NCBI GenBank assembly: GCA_002315555.1 | Contig: DCHF01000024.1 | Location: 14,490-38,570 of the forward strand | Direction of reading: 5' to 3' | Origin: Lachnospiraceae bacterium UBA1759 | GTDB lineage: Bacteria > Bacillota > Clostridia > Lachnospirales > Lachnospiraceae | DNA: 24,081 bases | Part shown: in pieces, positions 1 through 7,775 of the stretch | Numbering within the stretch: the stretch's first letter is position 1 | Layout of the letters: each line of letters starts with the position of its first letter | The notes under the pieces: generated by a model | Databases searched by the model: none | Told to the model about the DNA's origin: nothing | Seen by the model: the letters and a program-made list of their open reading frames with translations, nothing else | Position numbers and translations under genes: made by a program

Positions 1-714
1 ATAGGCCTCGTTTTGAAGAATCCGCAGCGCAGCCGACCATGTAAACGCCCTTTGGGAACGCATTCTTTGAGCGCCCCTTTCTTTGAGGTGACAGAGGATT
101 TCCGCAGGCGCTACTCCGGCTGCATATTCCTCAAAAATCAACTTCACGATCCAAGCATCTTGATTCGGAGTGAGTTTTCCCTTAATCTCATCATAGCCAA
201 GCATATGATTGCTTCCCACATGACGGATGCCCTGATCCAGCAGCTTTTTATTTGCCCATTTCACATTCACAGAGATAGACCGGCTTTCTTCCTGGCTCAC
301 CGCCGCCATCGTACCAAAGATCAAGTCAGAGCTCGGATCAAAGGAACTGATGCCTTCCTTCTCGAATCTGATTTCTACATGGATCGCTTTCAGCGCATGC
401 ACATATTTCTGGGCCTCCGCAAAATTACGAGAGAGGCGTGAAATCGACTTGCACAGGATAATGTCGATCCTGCCCGCCTTCGCATCCTCGATCATTTGCA
501 GAAAACCCGGACGCTTGGCCGCGCTGGTGCCCGTGATTCCTTTATCCGCATATACGCCCGCAAATTCCCAGCCCTCTGTTCCCGTGATCATATGCTCGTA
601 ATATGCCACCTGTGTTTCATAGGATTCTTCCTGGGCTTCAGTCAACGTACTGACGCGGGCATAAGCCGCTACACGTTTGTTTGCAACCTTGCGTTCAATC
701 TTCCGAATAATCAT
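1..714 (-). CDS. Serine recombinase C, N-terminal part (runs off left edge)
   Basis: This is a site-specific DNA recombinase of the large serine family, which cuts all four strands through a 5' phosphoserine. The visible 238 residues carry the resolvase fold: the YARVST motif with the nucleophile Ser near residue 22, YADKGITGTS, and SISRFSRN with the conserved arginines. The start of the Recombinase domain (about 160-238) follows, and the C-terminal part lies outside the window. The ATG overlaps the TGA of the preceding recombinase (ATGA) and has a GGAGG site 7 bases upstream, so the two are probably translationally coupled. It is the third of three consecutive serine recombinases transcribed leftward. 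The family call is firm; whether it is the integrase proper or an accessory partner cannot be told from sequence. Confidence 0.93.
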   Translation of the reverse strand, partial: MIIRKIERKVANKRVAAYARVSTLTEAQEESYETQVAYYEHMITGTEGWEFAGVYADKGITGTSAAKRPGFLQMIEDAKAGRIDIILCKSISRLSRNFAEAQKYVHALKAIHVEIRFEKEGISSFDPSSDLIFGTMAAVSQEESRSISVNVKWANKKLLDQGIRHVGSNHMLGYDEIKGKLTPNQDAWIVKLIFEEYAAGVAPAEILCHLKERGAQRMRSQRAFTWSAALRILQNEAY

Positions 715-2429
715 GTCGTTTCCTCCATATTCCTGCTGGTTTTGATACCATATACTCTCGGAACCGGCGGTTCGTAGACCAGAGGTTCCAGAATCGTCGT
801 ATTCTGCACAGCCTCCCGCGCATTCATGATTCCTTCGATCTGTCTGTCAGGACAGCCTTTGATCAGTGGCACACCGTTTACCACATACGTCTCCATCACA
901 CACTTCTGCGTTCCCCGAATGGTATGCTCCACTTCCTCCCTCGTAATCTTGGGGTAAGGCATATCTGCGGCTTTCTTATATTCGATGGTCGTACTGGTTG
1001 TAATCCCGCACTTCCAGTCGATTTTCAATAACGTCCATTGCGGAAATGAAATGTTCTGAACCGTGTCGCACAGGTTTTTATACTCAACCGCGTGGTCAAT
1101 CCCCGCGATATAGTTGCTTCCCATAGTATGAACCCTACCCGCCGCCTGCGCTTTTTTGACAGCCATGCTCTTGAGCTGAAGCATGGCGTTAGCCGCTGCC
1201 GCTTTTTCTGAATCCGCCCTGTTTGCAATTGCCATCAGGTCATCCGCTTCGATGCTCTTCAGAGCGTTCCAGAAGGCTTCGTCAATGTAGGCGTCCAGAA
1301 TGTAGTAAGGCGGACAAGCAGTGCGCTGCTTGCGAAGGTCGCCCTTCTTTGTGGCCGTCCCGCCGCATGTCCATGCAAAAGTATGATTATTCCGGGGCAG
1401 CTGACAGCGAATCATATTCTGACCGCAAATAGGACATTTCAGAAAACCGTAATACGGGTATTGCGCGGAACCGCGGTGAAAGTCCTTCATGGCTGAGATC
1501 ATTTGCGCCATTTCATAGGAATGGCGATCCACGATGGGTGTGTGATGATTCTCCCTATAGTACTGTTTCAGTTTCGCGTCCCGGTTATTTACCTTGATAT
1601 GCTGTATCGGGTCGCTGATATAGGACTTCTGCATTCGCAGGTCGCCAATATACTTCTCGTTGTGAAGAATGTCTGCCGTGGATTTAGGCGCCCACGTTTT
1701 CTTTCCGCCGGTGGACGGAATACCGTCCTTCATCAGCCCTTCGCAAATCTCGGGCAGTGACCGTCCTGAAACATACTCCTCATAGACACGCCTGATAATC
1801 TTTGCCTCTTCCGGTTCTACTACCCAGGTACCGTCTTCCATGCGGCGATACCCGTAGATATGCGTCCACTGATCGATACCGGCCGCGTAGCGCATTCTCC
1901 TGCCCACCTTTTCATTGTTTGACAGAGAAATGATTTCCTCCTGAGCGCTGGCGGCAAATATGGAAAGCAGAAACTCAGAAACCGCATTGCCTGTGTCCAG
2001 TTTTTCCTTTTCAAAATAAACGGATACGCCATAGGTCTTGAGTTCTCGAACATAGGCCAGCACATCAACCGTATTCCTCGAAAAGCGGGAGATGGATTTC
2101 ACTAGAATGTACTGAATCTTGCCCGCCTTCGCGTCTTCGATCATCCGCTTGAATTCCTCGCGGTGCCTCACCGAAGTCCCACTTATGCCCCGATCTGCAT
2201 ATATTCCCGCCAAAACCCATCCGGGGTGCTCCCCGATTACCTTACTGAAAGCGGCCATCTGCGTGTCAAGGCTCTTCTTCTGAATCTCCAGGTTCGTACT
2301 GACGCGGCAATAGGCGGCCACCTTAATCTCCGCCTCGGTTTCTTGCTGATTCTCAATAATCCTCACGTCGTTGGCCAAAGTGGACTGGGTGCTTTTCAAC
2401 CCTTTCGCATTCATCTGTTTGCTCATCAC
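711..2429 (-). CDS. Serine recombinase B, full length with zinc ribbon
   Basis: A 572-residue large serine recombinase. The catalytic domain spans about 35-180, with the nucleophile Ser44 in YCRVST, YADRGISGTS, and SISRFSRN at about 112-119. The Recombinase domain follows at about 190-310, with the typical NEKYIGDL and HHTPIVD stretches. A zinc ribbon is formed by Cys332, Cys335, Cys355 and Cys372. This is the complete layout of phage and transposon integrases of the TnpX/phiC31 class. The chosen start is a GTG overlapping the upstream TGA (GTGA), 7 bases after AAGGAGG; an ATG directly follows the GTG and could be used instead. It is the middle gene of the recombinase triplet and the only one shown here to have the zinc ribbon. 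Its likely role is integration and excision, alone or with its neighbours. Confidence 0.95.
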   Translation of the reverse strand: MMSKQMNAKGLKSTQSTLANDVRIIENQQETEAEIKVAAYCRVSTNLEIQKKSLDTQMAAFSKVIGEHPGWVLAGIYADRGISGTSVRHREEFKRMIEDAKAGKIQYILVKSISRFSRNTVDVLAYVRELKTYGVSVYFEKEKLDTGNAVSEFLLSIFAASAQEEIISLSNNEKVGRRMRYAAGIDQWTHIYGYRRMEDGTWVVEPEEAKIIRRVYEEYVSGRSLPEICEGLMKDGIPSTGGKKTWAPKSTADILHNEKYIGDLRMQKSYISDPIQHIKVNNRDAKLKQYYRENHHTPIVDRHSYEMAQMISAMKDFHRGSAQYPYYGFLKCPICGQNMIRCQLPRNNHTFAWTCGGTATKKGDLRKQRTACPPYYILDAYIDEAFWNALKSIEADDLMAIANRADSEKAAAANAMLQLKSMAVKKAQAAGRVHTMGSNYIAGIDHAVEYKNLCDTVQNISFPQWTLLKIDWKCGITTSTTIEYKKAADMPYPKITREEVEHTIRGTQKCVMETYVVNGVPLIKGCPDRQIEGIMNAREAVQNTTILEPLVYEPPVPRVYGIKTSRNMEETT

Positions 2430-3466
2430 ACCGTCTCCTCCTTATGCTTCCTGCGTTCCAAAATTTCCGGATGATCGCTCAACCAAGCCGACCGAATCAG
2501 CTTATTTCTGCCATTCAGGCAGCCCTGTTTCATATAATCCTGAACAGCGTCAAAAATCTCAGGCGATACAATCGGTGGATGATGACCTTCAATATAGCAC
2601 TGCTCAACCTGTCCTCGGTTCTTGACGATTTTCTTGGCCAAATAATCCAAAACAACGAACTTGTTCGTGAGGATATCTCCCCGATAGGCTTCGTTGTTGA
2701 GTGCCAACCGCAATCGCTCAATACTCCACGTTTCTTTCCCTTCGTTCCGAAGCTTTCGATTCAGTCTGGTTTGAATTTCCGTCGTTGTGTAGCCTTCATA
2801 GGCACGGGCGAAGATAAACCGGATATACTCGGCGGCCTCCTCGTCAATTTCCCAGTAAGAGAAGGGATCTCCCGGCTTTTTCACAATGCGATAGCCGTAA
2901 GCCGCGCCGCGCACAGGATCGCCCAGTTCTGCCCGCTGTTTCCTTGCCCAACGAATATTCTCACTATGAGAGCAGGATTCGCTCTGCGCCATAGAGGAAT
3001 AAATGGCGAGAATCAATTCGGTCTGTTGATCCATGCTGTTCAGTTCTTCCTTCTCAAACACTACCGCAACGCCGCATTTTTTCAGCCTTTGAAGGTATTC
3101 CATGCACTCCACCGTGTTTCTGGAAAACCGACTGATGGACTTTACCAAAACAAGGTCCACCTTGCCCGCTTCACAGTCCGCGATAAGCCTTTGAAATTCC
3201 TTCCTTTTATCAGCGTGAAGCCCGGAAAAACCATGGTCTCCGTAGATCCCGACCAACTGCATGGTCGGGTCTTTTTCGATCATCGTTTTGTAATACTCGA
3301 CCTGCGTCTCAAAGGATAAGTCCTGTTCCTCCGCCAGCGTACTGACCCGACAGTAGGCCGCCACCCTTTTGATTCCTGTTCCCCGTGTGAAGGTATCGGC
3401 CGCCTCATAATGGAAGGTCTCCATCTGACCCGCCTGAATGTCCGGTTGGTTCCTACGATTCTTCAT
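2426..3466 (-). CDS. Serine recombinase A, short form lacking zinc ribbon
   Basis: A serine recombinase of 346 residues. The resolvase domain carries YCRVST (nucleophile near Ser42), YGDHGFSG and SISRFSRN. A Recombinase domain follows with NEAYRGDI and EGHHPPIVS. The protein ends soon after, so it has no Cys4 zinc ribbon and no long C-terminal coiled coil; full-length relatives exceed 500 residues. The coding frame is intact up to the GTGA junction with the next gene, so this looks like a natural short form rather than decay, although loss of the 3' end by deletion cannot be excluded. The ATG at 3466 is preferred because AAAGGAAG lies 6 bases upstream. A GTG at 3484 extends the frame but has no ribosome binding site. 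It may act as a partner subunit of recombinase B or C. Confidence 0.92.
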   Translation of the reverse strand: MKNRRNQPDIQAGQMETFHYEAADTFTRGTGIKRVAAYCRVSTLAEEQDLSFETQVEYYKTMIEKDPTMQLVGIYGDHGFSGLHADKRKEFQRLIADCEAGKVDLVLVKSISRFSRNTVECMEYLQRLKKCGVAVVFEKEELNSMDQQTELILAIYSSMAQSESCSHSENIRWARKQRAELGDPVRGAAYGYRIVKKPGDPFSYWEIDEEAAEYIRFIFARAYEGYTTTEIQTRLNRKLRNEGKETWSIERLRLALNNEAYRGDILTNKFVVLDYLAKKIVKNRGQVEQCYIEGHHPPIVSPEIFDAVQDYMKQGCLNGRNKLIRSAWLSDHPEILERRKHKEETV

Positions 3467-3480
3467 ATGCTCTTCCTTTC

Positions 3481-4311
3481 TCACGCCGACTGCGGCGTGT
3501 TTAATTTGTTCGCTTTCCGTTTGGCGACCGCGACCTGCTTCTGCTCCTCGTTGAAAAAGGCCATATCGCCCGCCAATCCTTCCAGCAGCGTCTTTCGCGG
3601 ACGTTCAAATTCCTCCCCGATAAACCCCAGCCTCAAAAGCCATGTGCGCATCTGATACTTGGGATTGCTCATGTCGCACGGCTTCATTCTCGCCTTTCCC
3701 GTGGTCAATGCCATTTTGCAGCCCTGCGCAATCAGGAAGGCCGCCGCTTCAACGGCGGGATATGAAAAGACGCTCAGCGATATGCCGAGCGCCAATCCGT
3801 AATTCACAATAATCCGCATAGGTTCCCGCAGGGAGAGTGCCTGCTCAATCAACGGTCTTCTGGATTCCAGAATATTCAACAAATTCAGAACCGTGGAAAG
3901 GTCTCCGCCATCCGGGTAGTAGGTCAAAACGATGTCCTCCGGATACCACTTTTCAGCGTCGAAAGCGTTCATCAGCGCTTCAAACCGCTTGATCTCGCCG
4001 ACCGGAAAAGCGTCCGTGAATATCTCATTCTGGTGCAGTGTAATACCGTCCCAACTGTAGTAGCCACGATCGTCCGAATTGTTGTACTCTCTGGTATAGA
4101 TTCCCTTTTGCCTGAGTACCGAACTGATCACCGTCTCGATCCGCTTTTGCTGGATTCGCTTCATCGGATCGCGCAGCCCGCCGACTACGACCTTCATCAC
4201 CAATTTTCCGGTCAGAACGGTTTCGGGGATCGGGTTCGGTTTCTTCTTTCTATTCTCCGCTTCCAGCGCCGCGTAATAACTTGGTCTGGTCGTTACTTGA
4301 ACAATGCCCAT
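3481..4311 (-). CDS. Unrecognised 276-residue protein upstream of the recombinases
   Basis: I do not recognise this family. The chosen ATG has AAAGGAGG 8 bases upstream. The frame stays open 60 codons further upstream, but that extension crosses an intrinsic terminator and lacks a ribosome binding site. The protein looks soluble, with no signal peptide or clear membrane span. Visible landmarks are a basic stretch at about 20-30, an acidic/aromatic segment with YSWDG, TYYPDGGD at about 145-152, and a Lys-rich C-terminus. The TGA is 14 bases before recombinase A, so it is probably co-transcribed with the three recombinases and may serve integration or excision. That link rests on position only. 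Confidence 0.75.
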   Translation of the reverse strand: MGIVQVTTRPSYYAALEAENRKKKPNPIPETVLTGKLVMKVVVGGLRDPMKRIQQKRIETVISSVLRQKGIYTREYNNSDDRGYYSWDGITLHQNEIFTDAFPVGEIKRFEALMNAFDAEKWYPEDIVLTYYPDGGDLSTVLNLLNILESRRPLIEQALSLREPMRIIVNYGLALGISLSVFSYPAVEAAAFLIAQGCKMALTTGKARMKPCDMSNPKYQMRTWLLRLGFIGEEFERPRKTLLEGLAGDMAFFNEEQKQVAVAKRKANKLNTPQSA

Positions 4312-4383
4312 GGAATTTCCTCCTTTGTCATTCGTAGTTCTTCCCCATGCTTTCAAGTTCCGTACTATGCCTTGGGGTAGTGC

Positions 4384-4413
4384 TATTAACGCTCTGAACG
4401 GCAGATAAGTCAA
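4384..4413 (-). promoter_or_regulatory. Possible promoter for the recombinase unit
   Basis: On the minus strand TTGACT (4413-4408) is followed after 18 bases by TTAATA (4389-4384). It lies between the terminator at 4470-4508 and the start at 4311, where a new promoter is needed if the terminator works. The -10 box is poor, so this is only a candidate. Confidence 0.25.
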
Positions 4414-4469
4414 CGCCAATCCGGTCTTATCGTTCTTATTTTTCTGATACGTTTTTTCTCTCTGGGCAT

Positions 4470-4508
4470 AAAAAAAGGACACGCGCCACAAACCGTGACG
4501 GTGTCCTT
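4470..4508 (-). terminator. Intrinsic terminator splitting the leftward unit
   Basis: Read leftward, AAGGACAC and then CGTCAC pair with GTGGCG and GTGTCCTT around the loop GGTTT, with one bulged C and one G-T pair, followed directly by seven T. This is a strong Rho-independent terminator placed 25 bases after the stop of the gene at 4533-5138. It should separate the repressor/polymerase transcript from the recombinase genes, or reduce read-through into them. Confidence 0.85.
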
Positions 4509-4532
4509 ACATTTGGTTTGATCCTTTTCTTT

Positions 4533-5138
4533 TTATGCCCCGTTCTTCGCTTCTATCTCCGCCTCTTTTTCTAGAAATGAGATATACATATCTGCCGGCA
4601 TCCCTATATCCAGGAAGAGCACGCTTTGGGCAGCCAGCACGCCTCTTCGCAGCGCGTCGTGTCCTTTGATCTCGATTCTTTCCCGCTTCACGATTTTTCC
4701 TGTTTTCCGATGCTGCGTAACCTGTTCGATGCTGAGATTTCCGCCCGCGCAAAGTCCGAAAAATGCTTTGGACAGTCCCGGCATATCTGCATGCTTTTCG
4801 ACACAATCAAGGTAATCACTGATGCAGATAAACCGAGTTTCGTCGATCTCGCCGAGCGCGTCCCCGGCGTCCTCGAAGCCCTGGAACACCGCCTTTGCCA
4901 CATATTCCATCATATGGGAATGCCACTGCTCCTTCTTCGCCGCAGAGCCAAAGTCACGTCCCACAAAAAGCGCAATATCCGACAGAAAGGTAAACAGTCG
5001 CTTGTCGTCTGCGTCTTCCAGAAGTTCCAGTGCTTCGGGCGTGATCTTTTTCGCCTCGATACACATCTTCGCCCCCTTGGCTATCGCCAGACTTTCTTCG
5101 TAAGTCGGTGTCTCTTCTCCAAAGAAATTCTTTGCCAT
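4533..5138 (-). CDS. Unrecognised 201-residue acidic protein
   Basis: I do not recognise this family. The ATG at 5138 has GGAGG 8 bases upstream; an ATG 7 codons earlier would place that ribosome binding site inside the gene. The protein is mostly helical by composition and acidic (for example LELLEDADDKR), with no membrane segment or signal peptide. Cysteines are scattered (CIEAKK, FICISDYLDC, FGLCAGG) with no zinc-finger spacing. It ends just before a strong terminator, so it is the last gene of the leftward unit that includes the SLOG, YolD and polymerase genes. Work in DNA-damage response or lysogeny could be guessed from position but is not shown by the sequence. Confidence 0.75.
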   Translation of the reverse strand: MAKNFFGEETPTYEESLAIAKGAKMCIEAKKITPEALELLEDADDKRLFTFLSDIALFVGRDFGSAAKKEQWHSHMMEYVAKAVFQGFEDAGDALGEIDETRFICISDYLDCVEKHADMPGLSKAFFGLCAGGNLSIEQVTQHRKTGKIVKRERIEIKGHDALRRGVLAAQSVLFLDIGMPADMYISFLEKEAEIEAKNGA

Positions 5139-5185
5139 CTCTTTTTCCTCCATTTTCATTGTCGCGCTTGACCGTCAATTTGCGG

Positions 5186-5695
5186 TTACCCTTTGATCGT
5201 TTTTACGTTCACGCTGATCCGTCTGGCATAATTGATCGTATTCCCTGTTCCGCTGTTTTCACCGTTAAAGACCGCGATCAGCCTGGAAGCATGAGAAACC
5301 ATCCATTCATTTCTGGTCTGATATGCCTCCCTGCTGTACTGCGGTTCCATGAACACCACATAGTCCGCGGCTGCCAGTACCGTGTTATATCGCGTTTTCC
5401 ATTCGTCCGTCCACCGGCACTCGAAGCCCGGAAACGGAATCGCCGCGATCAGATGAAGCTCTTTGTTATTCTGCTGAAGCCGCATGACGATCTCCGCAGC
5501 CCAAATATCCACGCCATAGGCTCCGCCCGTAATGAATGTGGTCAGACCATCCTGAACCGCGGCCATGATGGCGTTTTCCAGTTCGACCTTGACGTCATCC
5601 TCCTGTCGGTGAAGATACTGCGGGCGATGACCTGTGAAGGCGCATCGATGCTTTCGCTTTTCGTCCTCCGGCAGACGCATCGGCTTATCGCTCAT
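5186..5695 (-). CDS. SLOG-fold (DUF1273/YpsA-like) protein
   Basis: A 169-residue protein of the SLOG superfamily, a Rossmann-like fold related to DprA and YpsA that is thought to bind nucleotides or nucleotide-derived ligands. The first beta-strand and loop read CAFTGHRP (18-25). The second signature is ITGGAYGVDIWAAE (55-68), then FPGFECRW, and a C-terminal SRLIAVFNGENSGTGNTINYA region split around the ligand site. The ATG overlaps the TGA of the YolD-like gene (ATGA), with GGAGG 10 bases upstream, so the two are coupled. Members occur often in phages and integrative elements of Bacillota. The ligand and the job here are unknown. Placement beside a translesion polymerase hints at DNA or nucleotide stress, which is inference. 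Confidence 0.88.
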   Translation of the reverse strand: MSDKPMRLPEDEKRKHRCAFTGHRPQYLHRQEDDVKVELENAIMAAVQDGLTTFITGGAYGVDIWAAEIVMRLQQNNKELHLIAAIPFPGFECRWTDEWKTRYNTVLAAADYVVFMEPQYSREAYQTRNEWMVSHASRLIAVFNGENSGTGNTINYARRISVNVKTIKG

Positions 5696-6201
5696 GACGC
5701 ACCGACCTCCCAATCCGTATCAAACAGATCCTTTGCTTCTATGGAGCAGATGTCCCGAAACCGTATGTCTGCCTTACCGATCCGCAGGGATTTTCTCACC
5801 GTATCCACGTTCCATACGATATCCGTGACGGTACTGTAACTGCCGAGCATACCGTAAGCCTCGCTGTTTCTGTCATCACAGGTCACATAATAAGTAACCG
5901 TCGCCACAGGCTTATTCTCTCTGGCCGTCCGCCCGTTGAATGTCAAATCATGCAGAATGTTGAGTCGGCGGTTCAATTCATTTCGTTCATCGTTGCTCAG
6001 TAAACGCCTTTCCTCGTATTGGACATCCTTGCTGAGGATCGCCTGGTCGAATCCCCGCAGCGCGGCAAAGGGCGCAAATATCTTCGCCCGCTGTCCCGCG
6101 TCCATCAACGGATGCCTGCGGGACGGTTCCGGCTTCCCACGTTCCACTACGGACTTATACTTGAAGTCAACCGGCATCGGCATATATCCGATTGCTGCCA
6201 T
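5692..6201 (-). CDS. YolD-like protein, partner of Y-family polymerase
   Basis: A 169-residue protein with the YolD signature: HPLMDAGQRAKIFAPFAALRGF at about 30-51 (key residues H, R-A-K, F-P-F-A-A-L-G), followed by an alpha-helical ERNELNRRL stretch and a beta-rich C-terminus with TVTYY and DIRFRDI. YolD-like proteins are usually encoded next to UmuC/DinB-type polymerases and are regarded as possible UmuD-like helpers. Here the gene follows the polymerase by 14 bases, which fits. The ATG at 6201 is chosen because AAGGAG lies 10 bases upstream; a GTG three codons earlier sits too close to that site. The family call rests on the motif plus neighbour. Confidence 0.78.
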   Translation of the reverse strand: MAAIGYMPMPVDFKYKSVVERGKPEPSRRHPLMDAGQRAKIFAPFAALRGFDQAILSKDVQYEERRLLSNDERNELNRRLNILHDLTFNGRTARENKPVATVTYYVTCDDRNSEAYGMLGSYSTVTDIVWNVDTVRKSLRIGKADIRFRDICSIEAKDLFDTDWEVGAS

Positions 6202-6215
6202 CCCTGTCACTCTCC

Positions 6216-7625
6216 TTACCGGCGATGTCCGCCGATCTGTTCATTCCTCTCGCGCATCGTAGCGCCTTCCATAAAATTATTCCCTTTGAGCAGCGCGTTA
6301 GGACCGTACTTTTTACGCACTTCCATCAGCGCCGCTTGGATTCGTTTTTCCCGTTCCACCGCCCCATAGTCGGTAAACATATCCAGCTGATAAACCCCGT
6401 CGTCATTCTGTACCCCGTTGGCGCACACGCCGAGCCGCCGAAAGAGCAGACGGTCGTCCACCAGCGTATCGAACTGCCTGAGAATCGCAGAGGCGATCAT
6501 GTCCGGGCTGTTGGTCGGTATCCGGGTCTTGACCGAGCCGTTGTCGTGCTCCGGATGAAGCCTGCCATAATCGTCAGTGACAACCGGTCCGGTATAATCA
6601 GGAACTTTCTGCAGACTCTTGTGGTCGTAGCTTACCCACCAGGTAAAGGACTGCGCAACCAGCTTCTTCTTATACATATCATAGGCCAGCGCGTCGATCA
6701 TCTCATGCAGCACGTTCCGCGCCTCCCCGCAGTGATAGGGTCTGGGGAGCACCTGTCCGTTGGAAAGACTGTGATGATCGGTATGATAGGACTTGATGTC
6801 CGCCATGGTTACCCGCTCCGCACCCCATGCGTGATCTACAAGAATCTCTCCGTCAATACCGAAGGTCTTATAGAACCACTCCATGTCATATTGGCTTCTC
6901 GCGGCGACATCACCCATGGTAAAGAGGTAAGCTTTTTGAAGCCGCTTTGCTTTTCCGGGGCCCAGCATCCAGAAATCTGTCAGCGGCGTGTGATCCCACA
7001 GCAGATACTTATAGCTGTCCTCGTTCAGTTCCGCAATGCGCACGCCGTCCGCGTCCGGCTGTGCCTTCTTGGCTACGATGTCCATCGCTATCTTCGCCAG
7101 ATACAGATTGGTGCCGATCCCCACGGTCGCCGTGATCTTCGTCGTTTTCAGAATATCCCGGATGATCGTCATCGCCATCACACGGGCCGGATGCGTATCC
7201 GTCTTCTCCGCTTTCTCCCTATAGAAATGAAGGTACGGCGTACAGTCAATGAAGGATTCGTCGATGCTGTATACGTGGATGTCGCAGGGAGCCACATATC
7301 GGATGCAGACGGAATAGATCAGGGAAGATACACGTTCGTATTCCCCCATACGCGGTACCGCGATCAGATAGGGAAGCTTCTCGTGATGCGTCCGCTCCCA
7401 CTGCTGAATAGCCTGCTTTGCTTCAAAGAGTCGTGGTCTGCTCGGCACACCCTTGGCCTTGAGCGCCGGACTGACCGCCAAACAGATCGTCTGATCGCTC
7501 CGGCTTTCATCCGCCACCAGCAGATGCGCCTTCAGCGGGTCGAGCTGGCGATAAACACACTCCACACTCGCATAAAATGACTTCATATCGATGGCGATGT
7601 AGACGCGCTCTTCATTTTTGGGCAT
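6216..7625 (-). CDS. Y-family translesion DNA polymerase (UmuC/DinB type)
   Basis: A 469-residue polymerase that copies past damaged bases. Metal-binding aspartates are visible: Asp13 in YIAIDMKSFYASVE, and the SIDES motif with Asp122 and Glu123. A helix-hairpin-helix-like segment GIGTNLYLAKIAMDIVAKK follows at about 170-190, and FWMLGPGKAKRL later. A little-finger domain occupies the C-terminal half, with a QLDMF stretch that resembles a sliding-clamp binding peptide. The ATG at 7625 has GGGAGG 10 bases upstream; an upstream in-frame ATG at 7673 lacks one. The YolD-like gene follows immediately, as in chromosomal and phage UvrX/YqjW units. No clear LexA box (GAAC-N4-GTTC) was found just upstream, so control may come from the lysogeny promoter and the ImmA/repressor pair. 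Confidence 0.95.
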   Translation of the reverse strand: MPKNEERVYIAIDMKSFYASVECVYRQLDPLKAHLLVADESRSDQTICLAVSPALKAKGVPSRPRLFEAKQAIQQWERTHHEKLPYLIAVPRMGEYERVSSLIYSVCIRYVAPCDIHVYSIDESFIDCTPYLHFYREKAEKTDTHPARVMAMTIIRDILKTTKITATVGIGTNLYLAKIAMDIVAKKAQPDADGVRIAELNEDSYKYLLWDHTPLTDFWMLGPGKAKRLQKAYLFTMGDVAARSQYDMEWFYKTFGIDGEILVDHAWGAERVTMADIKSYHTDHHSLSNGQVLPRPYHCGEARNVLHEMIDALAYDMYKKKLVAQSFTWWVSYDHKSLQKVPDYTGPVVTDDYGRLHPEHDNGSVKTRIPTNSPDMIASAILRQFDTLVDDRLLFRRLGVCANGVQNDDGVYQLDMFTDYGAVEREKRIQAALMEVRKKYGPNALLKGNNFMEGATMRERNEQIGGHRR

Positions 7626-7696
7626 ACGAAACACACCTCCCGGCTGCCCGGAATTTTTTGCAGGAACGTTCATTCTGTTTTATTGAAAAAAGAAAA

Positions 7697-7750
7697 TCAA
7701 TGATGAGAAAAGCCGGGGGCGCAGCCATAACAGATAAGGAATTGATTCAT
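7697..7750 (-). CDS. Possible 17-residue leader peptide
   Basis: A tiny open frame encoding MNQFLICYGCAPGFSHH begins 5 bases after a very strong AAAGGAGG site, 26 bases after the ImmA stop and 72 bases before the polymerase start. Codons and length give no family. The ribosome binding site is better than that of many flanking genes, so translation is plausible. It could be a leader peptide that adjusts polymerase expression, or simply chance. Confidence 0.3.
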   Translation of the reverse strand: MNQFLICYGCAPGFSHH

Positions 7751-7775
7751 ACTGCGCCTCCTTTTCTGACACGGG

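Noticed and set aside
13..441. A 142-codon plus-strand frame at the left edge
   Set aside because: It is antisense to the third serine recombinase, whose catalytic motifs are visible on the minus strand.
2444..3319. A 291-codon plus-strand frame opposite recombinase A
   Set aside because: The opposite strand encodes a clear serine recombinase, and the plus-strand product has no recognisable features.
6192..7580. A 462-codon open frame on the plus strand
   Set aside because: It lies opposite the Y-family polymerase, whose motifs are intact. The plus-strand translation is rich in Arg, His and Pro and matches no family.
7659..7675. GGAACGTTCATTC before the polymerase as a LexA/SOS box
   Set aside because: The Bacillota LexA site needs GAAC and GTTC arms separated by four bases. 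Here they abut, and no other fitting site was seen nearby.
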